Notes under the pieces: model-generated | What the model was told of the DNA's origin: nothing | The model's input: the letters and a program-made list of their open reading frames with translations, nothing else | The model's database searches: none | Made by a program: the position numbers and the translations under genes | From: Azospirillum oleiclasticum | GTDB lineage: Bacteria; Pseudomonadota; Alphaproteobacteria; Azospirillales; Azospirillaceae | Assembly: GCF_013423485.1 (NCBI RefSeq) | Contig: NZ_JABFFR010000045.1 | Location: 1-32,071 of the forward strand | Reading direction: 5' to 3' | DNA length: 32,071 nt | Shown here: positions 15,222-22,545 of the stretch, one piece after another | Position numbering within the stretch: position 1 is the first letter of the stretch | Layout: every line of letters starts with the position of its first letter

Positions 15222-16058
15222 ATGAACCTCGACCATCTGAAGGACTGGATCGGCCGCAGCGAGGAGATGGCGGACAGCGCCACCGCCGCACCGCTGGCCG
15301 GCCTCGCCGCCACTCTCGACCACATCGACCCGCCCTGGCCGGCGGGGGAGCTGCCGCCGCTCGGCCACTGGCTCTATTTCCTGCCTAAGGCGCCGCAGCG
15401 CGAGATCGCCGAGGACGGGCACCCGCAGCGCGGCGGCTTCCTGCCGCCGGTGCCGCTGCCGCGTCGCATGTGGGCGGGCGGGCAATTGGAGTTCCTGGCC
15501 CCGGTCCGCACCGGCGACGCGCTGCACCGCCGCTCCACCATCGCCGACGTGCAGCCCAAATCCGGCCGCTCCGGCGACATGGTGTTCGTCAAGGTGCTGC
15601 ACGAGATCAGCGCGGGCGGCAGCCTGGCGGTGCGCGAGGTGCACGACATCGTCTACCGCGAGGCGCCCCGCCCCGGCGAGGCGCCGCCACCGTCGGAGCC
15701 GGCGCCCGACGCGGTGTGGCGTCGCCCGCTGACGCCCGACCCGGTGCTGCTCTTCCGATTCTCCGCGCTGACCTTCAACGGCCACCGCATCCATTACGAC
15801 CGCAAGTACTGCGAAGAGGTGGAGGGCTATCCCGGCCTGATCGTGCACGGACCGCTGACCGCCACGCTGCTGGTCGACCTGTTCCTGCGCGAGAATCCCG
15901 GCGCCCGCGTCACCGCCTTCCGCTTCCGCGCCCGCCGCCCGCTGTTCGACATCCACCCGCTGACCTTGTGTGGCGCCCCCGCACCGGGCGGCGCGTCGCT
16001 CTGGGCGCTCGACCATGAGGGGAAGGTGGCGATGACCGCTGAGCTGGACGCCGCCTGA
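15222..16058 (+). CDS. Two-hotdog acyl-CoA hydratase (FAS1-like dehydratase/MaoC type), resembling mesaconyl-C4-CoA hydratase (Meh)
   Basis: The 278-residue protein has an N-terminal hotdog resembling the FAS1-like dehydratase domain (about 8-150, with RRMWAGGQLEFLAP) and a C-terminal hotdog (about 170-278). The C-terminal domain bears RFSALTFNGHRIHYD (179-193) and GLIVHGPLTATLL (205-217), the catalytic-type motif of the HTD2/MaoC branch. Proteins of this layout include mesaconyl-C4-CoA hydratase and itaconyl-CoA hydratase, both yielding citramalyl-CoA. It follows the dehydrogenase by 14 bp with GGAG 8 nt before the ATG, so it is in the same operon. No citramalyl-CoA lyase is present in the window. 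A hydratase role is likely; the exact substrate is inferred from the Mct-like neighbour. Confidence 0.85.
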   Translation: MNLDHLKDWIGRSEEMADSATAAPLAGLAATLDHIDPPWPAGELPPLGHWLYFLPKAPQREIAEDGHPQRGGFLPPVPLPRRMWAGGQLEFLAPVRTGDALHRRSTIADVQPKSGRSGDMVFVKVLHEISAGGSLAVREVHDIVYREAPRPGEAPPPSEPAPDAVWRRPLTPDPVLLFRFSALTFNGHRIHYDRKYCEEVEGYPGLIVHGPLTATLLVDLFLRENPGARVTAFRFRARRPLFDIHPLTLCGAPAPGGASLWALDHEGKVAMTAELDAA

Positions 16059-16065
16059 AAGCACT

Positions 16066-17181
16066 CTACCACCCGCGCCGCCAGTGCCCCAGCCGGCCGG
16101 CCAGCCGGCCGGCGCGCAGCAGCGGGTAGAGAAAGGCCAGCCCGGACGGCAGCGGCATGGCGGCGCGGTCGCGCGGGCTCGGCCCGAACAGCTCGCCCGC
16201 GACCGCCAGCCGCGCCCGCGCGCTGCTCTCCAGCGCCATGCGCAGGGCGATGTAGCGCGCCAGCCCCACCTGAAGGATGGCCTGATGCTCCGTCTCCGGC
16301 ACCGGCGTGCTGAAAACGGGGGCGAGGGTCGCCGCGTGGCGACCGGCGCGCACGCTCAGCCGCCGTTCGGCGGCCAGCGGCCCCGGCAGGCCGCCGCCGA
16401 ACAGGCCGTCGGCGAGCGCCACCCCCAACGCCAGTTGCCGTTCGACCCCCAGCCGCCGCGCCGTCTCCAGCGCCGCCGCCCAATCCACGGCCGGGTTGCG
16501 CCCGGCCGCCGCCATGTCCCAGACCCACAGCAGCACCCGCCACAGATGCCGCGTGCCGTGCTGGGCGGCGTAGGCGAGCGCCAGATCGGTCGGCAGGGTG
16601 CGCACCGCTTCGCCCGCCAGCGTCACCGCGACCGCCACCTCGAAGGGCCGCGCCACCCGCTCCGGAAAGGTCGCCTCGCCGTCGCCGAGCCGGGTGTGCA
16701 GCTCCACCATCCCGCGGCCGCCGGGGCCGCGCAGCACCGTCGCGTTGTCGTCGCGCTGCGCCACCGCGTAGCCGAGCCGCCCCAGCGCCGCCAGCGCGTC
16801 GGCCTCCTGCGCCGGCCGCACGAGAAGGTCGAGGTCGCGGCAGGAGCGGCGGTCGGCCCGCCCATGCACCAGCCGGGCGAAGGCCGGCCCCTTCAGCGCC
16901 AGCGCCTCGATCCCCGCACCGTCGAGCCCCGCCGCGACCCGCGCCAATTCCGCCTGCATCCCCAGCACGGCCGCCGTCTCCCGCCGCCGCGGCCCGGCCA
17001 GGACACCGGTCAGCGGCCCCGGCTCCGCCACCGCCAGCAGCAGCCGGTGCCGCTCCAAAAGCCGCAGCACCGCCTCCGGATCGCCGATGTCCCCCCCGGC
17101 CACCCGCCGCCCCGCCACCAGATCCACGACCGCCCGCAAGGGCGGCGGCAGGGCATGGCGCAGGGGTGGGGTGGCGGGCAT
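16066..17181 (-). CDS. Nucleotidyltransferase-fold family protein (NTP_transf_5-like)
   Basis: The 371-residue protein carries the weak nucleotidyltransferase signature of this family: ALKGPAFARLVHG (95-107) followed by RDLDLLVRP (115-123). Asp116 and Asp118 are candidate metal ligands, and an ELHTRL strand lies further on. The remainder is helical and Ala/Leu/Arg-rich. Relatives often occur in polysaccharide or peptide-modification clusters, but no such genes flank it here. The ATG at 17181 follows AGGA with 6-nt spacing; upstream in-frame starts would run through the 17225-17251 palindrome. It converges on the hydratase gene (7-bp gap) and diverges from the DUF2889 gene. Substrate unknown. 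Confidence 0.75.
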   Translation of the reverse strand: MPATPPLRHALPPPLRAVVDLVAGRRVAGGDIGDPEAVLRLLERHRLLLAVAEPGPLTGVLAGPRRRETAAVLGMQAELARVAAGLDGAGIEALALKGPAFARLVHGRADRRSCRDLDLLVRPAQEADALAALGRLGYAVAQRDDNATVLRGPGGRGMVELHTRLGDGEATFPERVARPFEVAVAVTLAGEAVRTLPTDLALAYAAQHGTRHLWRVLLWVWDMAAAGRNPAVDWAAALETARRLGVERQLALGVALADGLFGGGLPGPLAAERRLSVRAGRHAATLAPVFSTPVPETEHQAILQVGLARYIALRMALESSARARLAVAGELFGPSPRDRAAMPLPSGLAFLYPLLRAGRLAGRLGHWRRGW

Positions 17182-17224
17182 GGGGATTCCTGGGTCGATG
17201 TCGTTGCTCAACGCGCGACCATAA

Positions 17225-17251
17225 CCCTCTCCCGCCGGAGGCGGGAGAGGG
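17225..17251. repeat. Perfect 12-bp palindromic element
   Basis: CCCTCTCCCGCC (17225-17236) and GGCGGGAGAGGG (17240-17251) flank GGA. It shares the outer CCCTCTCCC/GGGAGAGGG arms with the element at 2284-2305, so both look like copies of a dispersed palindromic repeat. Here it lies between divergent genes, so a terminator role is unlikely. Confidence 0.65.
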
Positions 17252-17330
17252 ACGTTCCTCGCACCACCCTTGCCGTCCCCGCCCATCCATGATCGAATTC
17301 GCGGGTGCGGAACAGGAGGGAACCGGGACC

Positions 17331-17897
17331 ATGCCCTTGTCGAAGGCGGCGCCGCGCCGGCACCTGCACACGCGGGAGGTGGTGTGCCGCGGCTATGAGC
17401 GGGACGACGGCCTGTGGGACATCGAGGCAACGCTGACCGACAGCAAGAGCTACTCCATGCCCAACCAGGACCGCGGTGGCATCGCCGCGGGGGAGGCGCT
17501 GCACGGCATGGCGATCCGCCTGACGGTGGACGACGATCTGGTCGTGCGCGCGGTGGAGGCGGTGACGGACCATTCCCCCTTCACCCAGTGCCCGGCGGCC
17601 ACGCCCGCCTATGAGCGGCTGGTCGGCAGCTCGGTGGGGGCGGGATGGCGCAAGGCGGTGACGGCGGCGGTCGGCGGCGTGCAGGGCTGCACCCACCTGA
17701 CCGACGTCCTGCTCGGGCCGCTGGCGGTCGCCACGCTGCACACGGTGCATGGCGGCAAGGCGCTGCGCCGCCGCGAGGCGGGGGAGGAGGAGGCGCCCGC
17801 CACCCGCCGCCCCGGCATCATCGACACCTGCCACGCGCTGGCCAGCGACGGGCCGGTCGTCAAGCGCGAGTGGCCGGCCTTCCATACCGGCACCTGA
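17331..17897 (+). CDS. DUF2889 family protein
   Basis: The 188-residue soluble protein matches the DUF2889 pattern: HTREVVCRGYERDDGLWDIEATLTD near the N-terminus, a central ALHGMAIRLTVDDDLVVRAVEAVTDHSPFTQCP, and GCTHLTDVLLGPLAVATLHTVHG with conserved Cys and His residues that could bind metal. The biochemical function is unknown. The ATG at 17331 follows AGGAGGG. It is upstream of eutB on the same strand (54-bp gap filled by a tandem repeat), suggesting co-transcription with ethanolamine ammonia-lyase, though the family is often found elsewhere. Confidence 0.85.
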   Translation: MPLSKAAPRRHLHTREVVCRGYERDDGLWDIEATLTDSKSYSMPNQDRGGIAAGEALHGMAIRLTVDDDLVVRAVEAVTDHSPFTQCPAATPAYERLVGSSVGAGWRKAVTAAVGGVQGCTHLTDVLLGPLAVATLHTVHGGKALRRREAGEEEAPATRRPGIIDTCHALASDGPVVKREWPAFHTGT

Positions 17898-17936
17898 CCA
17901 CACTGGCACCTGACCACACCGGCACCTGACCATTGA
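17889..17936 (+). repeat. 16-bp tandem repeat spanning the DUF2889 stop codon
   Basis: Three units start with GGCACCTGACCA at 17889, 17905 and 17921; the first two are GGCACCTGACCACACY and the third diverges in its last bases. The first unit contains the DUF2889 stop codon (17895-17897). The array ends just before the eutB ribosome site (GGGGGAG, from 17938). Confidence 0.85.
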
Positions 17937-17951
17937 CGGGGGAGCGACGGG

Positions 17952-19346
17952 ATGAGTTTCACCCACAGTCTGGCCGGCACCACCCACCGTTTCCCCGATC
18001 TGCGCACGCTGCTGGCGCGCGCCTCGCCCGCACGCTCGGGCGACGCGCTGGCCGGGCTGATCGCGGAGAGCGCCGCCGAGCGGGTGGCCGCGCAGATGGC
18101 GCTGGCCGACCTGCCGCTGCGCCATTTCCTGAACGAGGCCGTCGTCCCCTACGAGACCGACGAGGTGACGCGGCTGATCGTCGACAGCCACGACGACGCC
18201 GCCTTCGCCCCCGTCGCCCACCTGACGGTGGGGGAGTTCCGGGACTGGCTGCTGGGGGTGGCCGACACGGCGGCGCTGACGGCGCTGGCCCCCGGCCTGA
18301 CGCCGGAGATGGTGGCTGGTGTGAGCAAGCTGATGCGGCTGCAGGACCTGATCGCGGTGGCCGCCAAGACCCGCGTGGTCACCCGCTTCCGCAACACCAT
18401 CGGGCTGGAGGGGCGGCTGTCCACCCGGTTGCAGCCAAACCACCCGGTGGACGACCCGCGCGGCATCGCCGCCAGCACGCTGGACGGGCTGATGTACGGG
18501 GTGGGGGACGCGGTGATCGGCATCAACCCCGCCACCGACAGCGTGGAGGCGATGACCGCCCTGCTGTCGATGCTGGAGGAGCTGCGGCTGCGCAGCGGCG
18601 CCCCCATCCAATCCTGCGTTCTGGCCCACGTCACCACGGCGCTGGAAACCATGCGCCGCGGCGCGCCCGTCGACCTCGTCTTCCAGTCCATCGCGGGGAC
18701 CGAGGCGGCCAACCGCGCCTTCGGCATCTCGCTGGCCCTGCTGGACGAGGCGTGGGAGGCGGCGAAGTCCCTCAAGCGCGGCACGGTCGGCGACAACGTC
18801 ATGTATTTCGAGACGGGCCAAGGCAGCGAGCTGTCGTCCGGCGCCCACGAGGGGGTGGACCAGCAGACGGTGGAGGCCCGCTGCTACGCCGTCGCGCGGC
18901 GCTACCGGCCGCTGCTGGTCAACACGGTGGTCGGCTTCATCGGCCCCGAATATCTCTACGACGGCAAGCAGATCACCCGCGCGGGGCTGGAGGATCATTT
19001 CTGCGCCAAGCTGCTCGGCGTGCCGATGGGCTGCGACGTCTGCTACACCAATCACGCCGAGGCCGACCAGGACGACATGGACGCGCTGCTCACCCTGCTC
19101 GGCGTGGCCGGCTGCACCTTCATCATGGGGGTGCCGGGGGCGGACGACATCATGCTCAACTACCAGAGCACCAGCTTCCACGACGCGCTCTACATCCGGC
19201 AGGTGCTGGGCCGCCGCCCGGCCCCGGAGTTCGAGGCGTGGCTGGCCGGCAGCGGCCTTGCCGACGAACTGGGTCGCCTGCGCTTCGACCACCGCGCCGG
19301 GCCGCTGCTGCCGGCCCTTCCCCTGCCGTCGGAGGAGGCCGCCTGA
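17952..19346 (+). CDS. eutB: Ethanolamine ammonia-lyase, large (catalytic) subunit
   Basis: EutB deaminates ethanolamine to acetaldehyde and ammonia using adenosylcobalamin. The 464-residue length is normal (E. coli 453). Residues matching the ethanolamine-binding pocket are present: Arg159 and Gln161 (STRLQPNHP), Asn192 (GINPATDS), Glu287 (MYFETGQGSE) and Asp362 (GCDVCYTNHAEADQDD), at almost the same numbers as in E. coli. The ATG at 17952 follows GGGGGAG with 7-nt spacing. The stop overlaps the eutC start (TGATG), so the subunits are translationally coupled. No reactivase (eutA), microcompartment shell genes or acetaldehyde dehydrogenase are nearby, so acetaldehyde is presumably handled elsewhere. 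Confidence 0.97.
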   Translation: MSFTHSLAGTTHRFPDLRTLLARASPARSGDALAGLIAESAAERVAAQMALADLPLRHFLNEAVVPYETDEVTRLIVDSHDDAAFAPVAHLTVGEFRDWLLGVADTAALTALAPGLTPEMVAGVSKLMRLQDLIAVAAKTRVVTRFRNTIGLEGRLSTRLQPNHPVDDPRGIAASTLDGLMYGVGDAVIGINPATDSVEAMTALLSMLEELRLRSGAPIQSCVLAHVTTALETMRRGAPVDLVFQSIAGTEAANRAFGISLALLDEAWEAAKSLKRGTVGDNVMYFETGQGSELSSGAHEGVDQQTVEARCYAVARRYRPLLVNTVVGFIGPEYLYDGKQITRAGLEDHFCAKLLGVPMGCDVCYTNHAEADQDDMDALLTLLGVAGCTFIMGVPGADDIMLNYQSTSFHDALYIRQVLGRRPAPEFEAWLAGSGLADELGRLRFDHRAGPLLPALPLPSEEAA

Positions 19347-20140
19347 TGACCGGAAAGCCGAAGGGCAGCGTGGTGGTGCAACCGGACGGCTGGTCCGGGT
19401 TGCGCCGCTTCACCGACGCCCGCATCGCGCTGGGCCGCGCCGGCAGCGGCCTGCCCACCGCGGCGCATCTCGCCTTCCAGGCCGCCCACGCCCAGGCGCG
19501 CGACGCCGTGCATGTGCCGCTCGACGTGCCGGCGCTGCTGGCGGACATCGCCGCGCAAGGCTGGGAGAGCGTCGCCGTCGCCAGCGCCGCCCCCGACCGC
19601 GCCACCTACCTGAAGCGCCCCGACCTCGGCCGCCGCCTGTCGGCCGACGGCGAGACCCGCCTGTCGGAACCCGCCGCCGCGCCCGACGTGGTGCTGGTGG
19701 TGGCCGACGGGCTGAGCAGCACGGCGGTGTCCGCCAACGCCGTGGCGGTTCTGGCCGCCCTGATCCCCCGCCTCGCCGCCGCCGGCCGCCGGATCGGCCC
19801 CATCGTGGTGGCGACCCAGGCGCGGGTGGCGCTGGGCGATCCGATCGGCGCCATCCTACAGGCCCGCGCGTCGGTGGTGCTGGTCGGCGAGCGGCCGGGG
19901 CTGAGTGCCGCCGACAGCCTCGGCCTCTACCTCACCTGGATGCCGCGGCCGGGGCGGGTGGACAGCGAACGCAACTGCATCTCCAACATCCGCAGCGGCG
20001 GCACGTCGCCGGACGCCGCGGCGGAACAGGCGGCGGCGCTGCTGGCCGCCATGTTCGCCGAGCAGCGGTCGGGCGTGGCGCTGGGGGCCAGGGTGGCGAC
20101 CGCCGCGGCCCTGGCCGCAGGGCCGCCGGACCCCGCGTGA
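19346..20140 (+). CDS. eutC: Ethanolamine ammonia-lyase, small subunit
   Basis: The 264-residue small subunit completes the cobalamin-binding site of ethanolamine ammonia-lyase. Conserved stretches are FTDARIALGRAGSGLPT (22-38), the segment YLKRPDLGRRL, DVVLVVADGLSSTAV, and the C-terminal ERNCISNIRSGG. It is shorter than E. coli EutC (295), lacking most of the N-terminal extension, as in other non-microcompartment versions. The ATG at 19346 overlaps the eutB stop by one base, with GGAGGAGG just upstream inside eutB. It converges on the LysR gene with a 12-bp gap. Confidence 0.96.
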   Translation: MTGKPKGSVVVQPDGWSGLRRFTDARIALGRAGSGLPTAAHLAFQAAHAQARDAVHVPLDVPALLADIAAQGWESVAVASAAPDRATYLKRPDLGRRLSADGETRLSEPAAAPDVVLVVADGLSSTAVSANAVAVLAALIPRLAAAGRRIGPIVVATQARVALGDPIGAILQARASVVLVGERPGLSAADSLGLYLTWMPRPGRVDSERNCISNIRSGGTSPDAAAEQAAALLAAMFAEQRSGVALGARVATAAALAAGPPDPA

Positions 20141-20152
20141 CACCCGCTCCGC

Positions 20153-21070
20153 TCACGCTTGCACGCCGGAGCCACCGAAACGCTCCTGCGCCGCCAGGAA
20201 ATCGATGAAGGCGCGCACCTTGGGCGGGATGTGGCGGTTGTCCGGATAGACCGCCCACAGGTCGCGACCCTCGTAGCCGACCAGCTGCCAGTCGGGGAAC
20301 AGCGTGACCAGGGCGCCATCCCGCACGGCGCGCGGCACCCCCAGGCTCATCACCAGCCCGATCCCGCAGCCCGCCGCGATGGCGGCGCCGGCCACCAGCG
20401 GCGCCTGGGTGCGCAGGAAGCCGGACAGCCGCACCCCCACCTCCTCCTCCCCGCGGCGGAAGCGCAGTTCATCCCACGGGCTGTCCGGCCCGTAGAGCAC
20501 GCAGGCGTGCCCGGACAGCTCCGCCGGGTGCACGGGGTGTCCGTGCCGCGCCAGATAGGCGGGGGCCGCCGCGATGGCGTAGCGGATCGGGGCCACGCGC
20601 CGGGCGATCTGGGCGGGGTTGACGGGCAGGGCGGCGCGCAGCGCCACGTCGATCCGCTCCGCCACCAGATCGACCACGCGGTCGTCGGCCAGCAGCTCGA
20701 CCTCGACCGCCGGGTGGCGGGCGTGGAAGGCCGGCAGCAGCGGGGCCAGCTCGCCGGCCGCCAGCCCGACCGAGGTCGCCACCCGCAGCCGGCCACGCGG
20801 CTCGCCGTGCAGCGCCTGCACCGCCGCCTCGGCCCCGGCCGCCTCGTCCAGCACGCGGCGGGCCCGCTCCAGATACGCCGCACCCGCCTCGGTCAGCGCG
20901 ACGCGGCGGGTGGTGCGGGCCAGCAGCCGGGTGCCGAGCCGCGCCTCAAGCGCTGCCACCCGCTCGCTGACCAGCGACTTGGACAGGCCCAGCCGCCGCC
21001 CGGCGGCGCTGAACCCGCCGCCGTCGGCCACCGCGACGAACTCGGGAATACCGTGAAGGGACGTGCCCAT
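20153..21070 (-). CDS. LysR-family transcriptional regulator
   Basis: The 305-residue regulator has an N-terminal winged helix-turn-helix (1-60: FVAVADGGGFSAAGRRLGLSKSLVSERVAALEARLG) and a periplasmic-binding-like effector domain (about 90-300: RGRLRVATSVGL through ELAPLLPAFHARHPAVEVELLADD). The ending KVRAFIDFLAA is typical of the AaeR/DmlR-type branch. It is transcribed away from the isochorismatase-family gene, the normal arrangement for a LysR protein and its target, and two dyads lie in the shared promoter. It may also sense a compound linked to eutBC, which converge on it, but this is less likely. The ATG at 21070 has an AAGG-poor leader; the start follows the family's usual N-terminus. 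Confidence 0.93.
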   Translation of the reverse strand: MGTSLHGIPEFVAVADGGGFSAAGRRLGLSKSLVSERVAALEARLGTRLLARTTRRVALTEAGAAYLERARRVLDEAAGAEAAVQALHGEPRGRLRVATSVGLAAGELAPLLPAFHARHPAVEVELLADDRVVDLVAERIDVALRAALPVNPAQIARRVAPIRYAIAAAPAYLARHGHPVHPAELSGHACVLYGPDSPWDELRFRRGEEEVGVRLSGFLRTQAPLVAGAAIAAGCGIGLVMSLGVPRAVRDGALVTLFPDWQLVGYEGRDLWAVYPDNRHIPPKVRAFIDFLAAQERFGGSGVQA

Positions 21071-21071
21071 T

Positions 21072-21111
21072 GTTCGAACCTGCGAACGATCAATCCGGGA
21101 AACGTCGGATT
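21072..21111. promoter_or_regulatory. Two dyads in the LysR/isochorismatase divergent promoter
   Basis: Dyad 1 is GTTCG-N6-CGAAC (21072-21087), which contains a T-N11-A spacing. Dyad 2 is AATCCG-N8-CGGATT (21092-21111). Their centres are 22 bp apart, about two helical turns, as expected for recognition and activation sites of a LysR tetramer. Dyad 1 begins 2 bp from the regulator's start codon, consistent with autorepression. Confidence 0.55.
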
Positions 21112-21171
21112 ATCGCCACCAGTGGGCAGCCGTACAAGACGGGCGTTGCCACCCCCGCACGGAGCGCCGCC

Positions 21172-21789
21172 ATGACCACCGCACCCCGAACCCTTCTCCA
21201 GATCGCCGGGGCGACCGCCCGCCCGCCGGCCCTCGCCCAGGCCGCCCTGGTCGTCATCGACGCCCAGAACGAGTATGTCGACGGCCGCCTCCCGCTCGAC
21301 GGGGTCGGGCCGGCGGTGGCGGCCATCGCGCGCCTGCTCGACCTCGCCCGCGGCCAGGGGGTGCCGGTGTTCCACATCCTGCACCAGGGCAGCCCCGGCG
21401 GCGCCCTGTTCGACCCGACCAGCCCGGCCGCGGCGATCATCCCGGCGGCGGCTCCCCGGTCCGCGGAGCCGGTGATCGCCAAGCGCCTGCCCAACGCCTT
21501 CGCCGGAACCGATCTGGAGGAGCGGCTGCGCGCCACCGGGCGGAGCGGGCTGATCCTCGCCGGCTTCATGACCCACATGTGCGTCGCCGCCACCGCCCGC
21601 GCCGCGCTGGATCTGGGCTTCGCCAGCGCCGTCGTGGCCGCCGCCACGGCGACGCGCGACCTGCCCGACCCGCTGGGCGGCGTCGTTCCCGCCGCGGCCG
21701 TGCAGCGGGCGGCGCTGGCCTCGCTCGCCGACCGGTTCGCGGTGGTGGTGGCCGACGAGACCGCCCTGACGGTCGCCAGGGAGGGTTGA
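21172..21789 (+). CDS. Isochorismatase-family cysteine hydrolase
   Basis: The 205-residue protein has the isochorismatase-like alpha/beta fold with the catalytic triad Asp30 (ALVVIDAQNEY), Lys104 (VIAKRLPNAF) and Cys137 (GFMTHMCVAATAR). The cis-peptide-type GFMTH segment precedes the cysteine. Such enzymes hydrolyse amides, nicotinamide or N-carbamoyl compounds; true isochorismatases lack the Cys, so an amidohydrolase or nicotinamidase-type reaction is likelier. The ATG at 21172 follows GGAG with 7-nt spacing; upstream in-frame ATGs lie within the LysR operator. It diverges from the LysR gene and is followed 77 bp later by a LysE-type exporter gene. Confidence 0.92.
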   Translation: MTTAPRTLLQIAGATARPPALAQAALVVIDAQNEYVDGRLPLDGVGPAVAAIARLLDLARGQGVPVFHILHQGSPGGALFDPTSPAAAIIPAAAPRSAEPVIAKRLPNAFAGTDLEERLRATGRSGLILAGFMTHMCVAATARAALDLGFASAVVAAATATRDLPDPLGGVVPAAAVQRAALASLADRFAVVVADETALTVAREG

Positions 21790-21866
21790 GCCGCACCGCT
21801 CCTCATCCATGGCGCGGCGTCCCCGGTGGCGGTACCATGAGCCTCCCACCGGAGGAGGCCGCAAGG

Positions 21867-22478
21867 ATGAGCGTCGAGTTCCTGATCACGTCCCTGATCG
21901 TCGTCGCCTCCCCCGGTACGGGGGTGCTGCTGACGCTGGCCGCCGGCCTGTCGCGCGGGGCGCGGGCGAGCGTCGTCGCCGCCTTCGGCTGCACGCTGGG
22001 CATCGTGCCGCACATGGCCGCCGCGGTGATGGGGCTGGCCGCCGTGCTGCACACCAGCGCGCTGGCCTTCCAGACGCTCAAGTATCTGGGTGTGGCCTAT
22101 CTGCTGTGGATGGCCTGGAGCACGCTGAAGGAGACCGGCGCCTTCCGGGTGGAGGCCGACAGCACCCCGCGCTCGGCCGGCCGGGTGATCGTGTCGGCCA
22201 TCCTCGTCAACATCCTGAACCCCAAGCTGTCGATCTTCTTCCTGGCCTTCCTGCCGCAATTCGTGGACGCCGGGGAGGCCCACCCGCTCGCCCGCATGCT
22301 GGAGCTGGGGGCCGTGTTCATGGCGCTGACCTTCGCCGTCTTCGTCCTCTACGGCGTCTTCGCCGCCGCCGTCCGCACCCACATCGTCACCCGGCCCGCC
22401 GTGCTGGCCTGGATGCGCCGCGGCTTCGCCGGTGCCTTCGCGGCGCTGGGGGCGAAGCTGGCGCTGGCGGAGCGGTGA
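21867..22478 (+). CDS. LysE/RhtB-family amino acid exporter
   Basis: This 203-residue inner-membrane protein has about six helices. It begins VEFLITSLIVVASPGTGVLLTLAAGLSRG, with the PGP-like segment (here SPGTG) typical of the LysE/RhtB family. NILNPKLSIFFLAFLPQFV in the middle is the second conserved block. Members export amino acids or derivatives such as homoserine lactones. The ATG at 21867 was chosen because GGAGGAGG lies 8 nt upstream; an earlier ATG (21838) would place that ribosome site inside the gene. It is probably co-transcribed with the isochorismatase-family gene. Substrate unknown. Confidence 0.92.
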   Translation: MSVEFLITSLIVVASPGTGVLLTLAAGLSRGARASVVAAFGCTLGIVPHMAAAVMGLAAVLHTSALAFQTLKYLGVAYLLWMAWSTLKETGAFRVEADSTPRSAGRVIVSAILVNILNPKLSIFFLAFLPQFVDAGEAHPLARMLELGAVFMALTFAVFVLYGVFAAAVRTHIVTRPAVLAWMRRGFAGAFAALGAKLALAER

Positions 22479-22486
22479 GCGGGCGG

Positions 22487-22515
22487 TTGAAGGCGCCGTC
22501 GGCAAGCGCTATAAA
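22487..22515 (+). promoter_or_regulatory. Sigma70-type promoter of the toxin-antitoxin operon
   Basis: TTGAAG (22487-22492), an exact 17-bp spacer and TATAAA (22510-22515) make the best-looking promoter in the window. It abuts the palindromic operator that begins at 22516. Confidence 0.75.
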
Positions 22516-22533
22516 TGACCAGAAATCTGGTCA
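22516..22533. promoter_or_regulatory. Perfect palindromic operator of the toxin-antitoxin operon
   Basis: TGACCAGAAATCTGGTCA has perfect 8-bp arms around AA. It lies between the -10 box and the ribosome site (AGGAG, 22533-22537), exactly where the antitoxin or antitoxin-toxin complex would bind to repress its own operon. Confidence 0.8.
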
Positions 22534-22545
22534 GGAGTCATGGCA

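Noticed and set aside
1..16058. A complete 3-hydroxypropionate bicycle built from the accB/accC pair plus Mct/Meh-like genes
   Set aside because: Malonyl-CoA reductase, propionyl-CoA synthase, the lyase and Mch are absent, and the two gene groups are 11 kb apart with unrelated genes between.
17889..17936. CRISPR-like array
   Set aside because: The units are 16 bp, head to tail without spacers, and there are no cas genes; it is a simple tandem repeat.
17208..19292. A nearly 700-codon open frame antisense to DUF2889 and eutB
   Set aside because: A compositional shadow: the sense strand encodes conserved DUF2889 and EutB, and the antisense product is His/Gln/Arg-rich without recognisable motifs.
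22540..22545. ATG 22540 as the antitoxin start
   Set aside because: AGGAG ends only 2 nt before it; the ATG at 22546 has the normal 8-nt spacing and the conserved N-terminus.
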